Source: Pseudomonadales bacterium (GTDB taxonomy: Bacteria > Pseudomonadota > Gammaproteobacteria > Pseudomonadales > IMCC2047). From it: a DNA stretch of 6,455 bases. A model generated the notes under the pieces. It saw only the letters and a program-made list of their open reading frames with translations, made no database searches and was not told the origin of the DNA. A program made the translations under genes and the position numbers. Of this stretch, positions 6,120-6,455 are shown piece after piece. Location: contig JAIPFG010000185.1 in NCBI GenBank assembly GCA_021736745.1, positions 1-6,455 of the forward strand, written 5' to 3'. Numbering within the stretch: position 1 is the first letter of the stretch; every line of letters starts with the position of its first letter.

Positions 6120-6455
6120 ATGTTCAAGAAAATTTCCATTTTGATAGGTATTTCAGCCTTGTCATTATGCAGTATAAATACCGCTGTTGCGGGTGAAGAA
6201 ACGGGGTTGAATATTTTTGGTGGCGCCACACACTATCTGTTTGGCGACAACGATATTTCCGATACCAGTGGCGGTGTGCTTGGGCTTGGCTATAAGTTTT
6301 CAGAGCACTGGGGTATTGAAGCGAGCTACATAGATTTGGGTGAAACCGAGTTGGATTTGATCGGTGGCGGAGATGTGGATTTTGACATCAGTGGCTATCG
6401 CGCTGACTTACTTTATCACTTCAAGGAATGCGCTGGTGGGGTGGTGCCTTATTTG
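6120..6455 (+). CDS. OmpA-like outer-membrane beta-barrel protein (5' part, cut by window edge)
   Basis: The first 112 codons of a protein that continues past the right edge. Residues 1-24 form a clear signal peptide: MFKK, a hydrophobic stretch, and a likely cut after AVA. The mature part has alternating strands typical of an OmpA/OprF-type eight-stranded barrel: LNIFGGATHYLFGD (30-43), GGVLGLGYKFSEHWGIEASY (51-70) and GYRADLLYHF (94-103), separated by acidic, Gly-rich loops. It should sit in the outer membrane. Whether a C-terminal OmpA peptidoglycan-binding domain follows cannot be seen, so no symbol is given. Start choice: ATG 6120 has AGGAG at 6108-6112 seven bases upstream, the strongest ribosome binding site at normal spacing here. 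It appears to be an independent, well-translated unit behind the lip genes. Barrel-protein call is good; exact family is uncertain. Confidence 0.85.
   Translation, partial: MFKKISILIGISALSLCSINTAVAGEETGLNIFGGATHYLFGDNDISDTSGGVLGLGYKFSEHWGIEASYIDLGETELDLIGGGDVDFDISGYRADLLYHFKECAGGVVPYL

Noticed and set aside
1..6455. Possibility of a new defence, mobile or biosynthetic system
   Set aside because: All seven complete genes fall in well-known families in a familiar gammaproteobacterial order. I saw no transposase, integrase, direct repeat array, tRNA or toxin-antitoxin-like pair on either strand.

Overview
The window carries a compact block of housekeeping genes of a gammaproteobacterium, all on the + strand. 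The order is mltB, rlpA, dacA (PBP5-type carboxypeptidase), a class IV aminotransferase of D-alanine aminotransferase type (dat), ybeD, lipB and lipA. A separate gene for an OmpA-like outer-membrane beta-barrel protein follows and is cut by the right edge. Apart from dat, this order is the classical cell-wall/lipoate cluster known from Escherichia coli and Pseudomonas relatives. LipB, LipA and YbeD resemble their E. coli counterparts along their whole length. Base composition looks moderate (roughly mid-40s % GC by eye) and even across the genes, with no sign of recent transfer. I cannot name the genus.

Region by region: positions 1-51 are a short leader with no supported feature. Positions 52-3131 hold three envelope genes: a lytic transglycosylase (MltB), a DPBB+SPOR lipoprotein (RlpA) and a D,D-carboxypeptidase (DacA). 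Positions 3149-4012 hold dat. Positions 4039-5979 hold ybeD, lipB and lipA, with lipA overlapping the end of lipB by 11 bases. Gaps are 4, 67, 17, 26 and 29 bases, then the overlap, so one transcript is likely. The 67-base gap before dacA is the only one with visible structure: a strong Shine-Dalgarno-like GAGGAG far from the dacA start, followed at once by an 11-bp hairpin. The 140-base gap at 5980-6119 separates the operon from the omp gene. It holds a perfect TATAAT, two mutually exclusive small stem-loops and a strong ribosome binding site; I see no clear intrinsic terminator for lipA.

How the genes fit together: MltB and RlpA cleave glycan strands and DacA trims the stem peptide, releasing D-alanine. 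A D-alanine aminotransferase could return that D-alanine to metabolism as pyruvate while making D-glutamate for new peptidoglycan. LipB and LipA build the lipoyl cofactor of pyruvate and 2-oxoglutarate dehydrogenases. The link through dat is inference from gene order. I found no mobile element, CRISPR array, tRNA/rRNA or clearly novel system. The points most worth checking are the dacA leader, two unusual residues in the dat active-site motifs, and the structured 5' leader of the omp gene.
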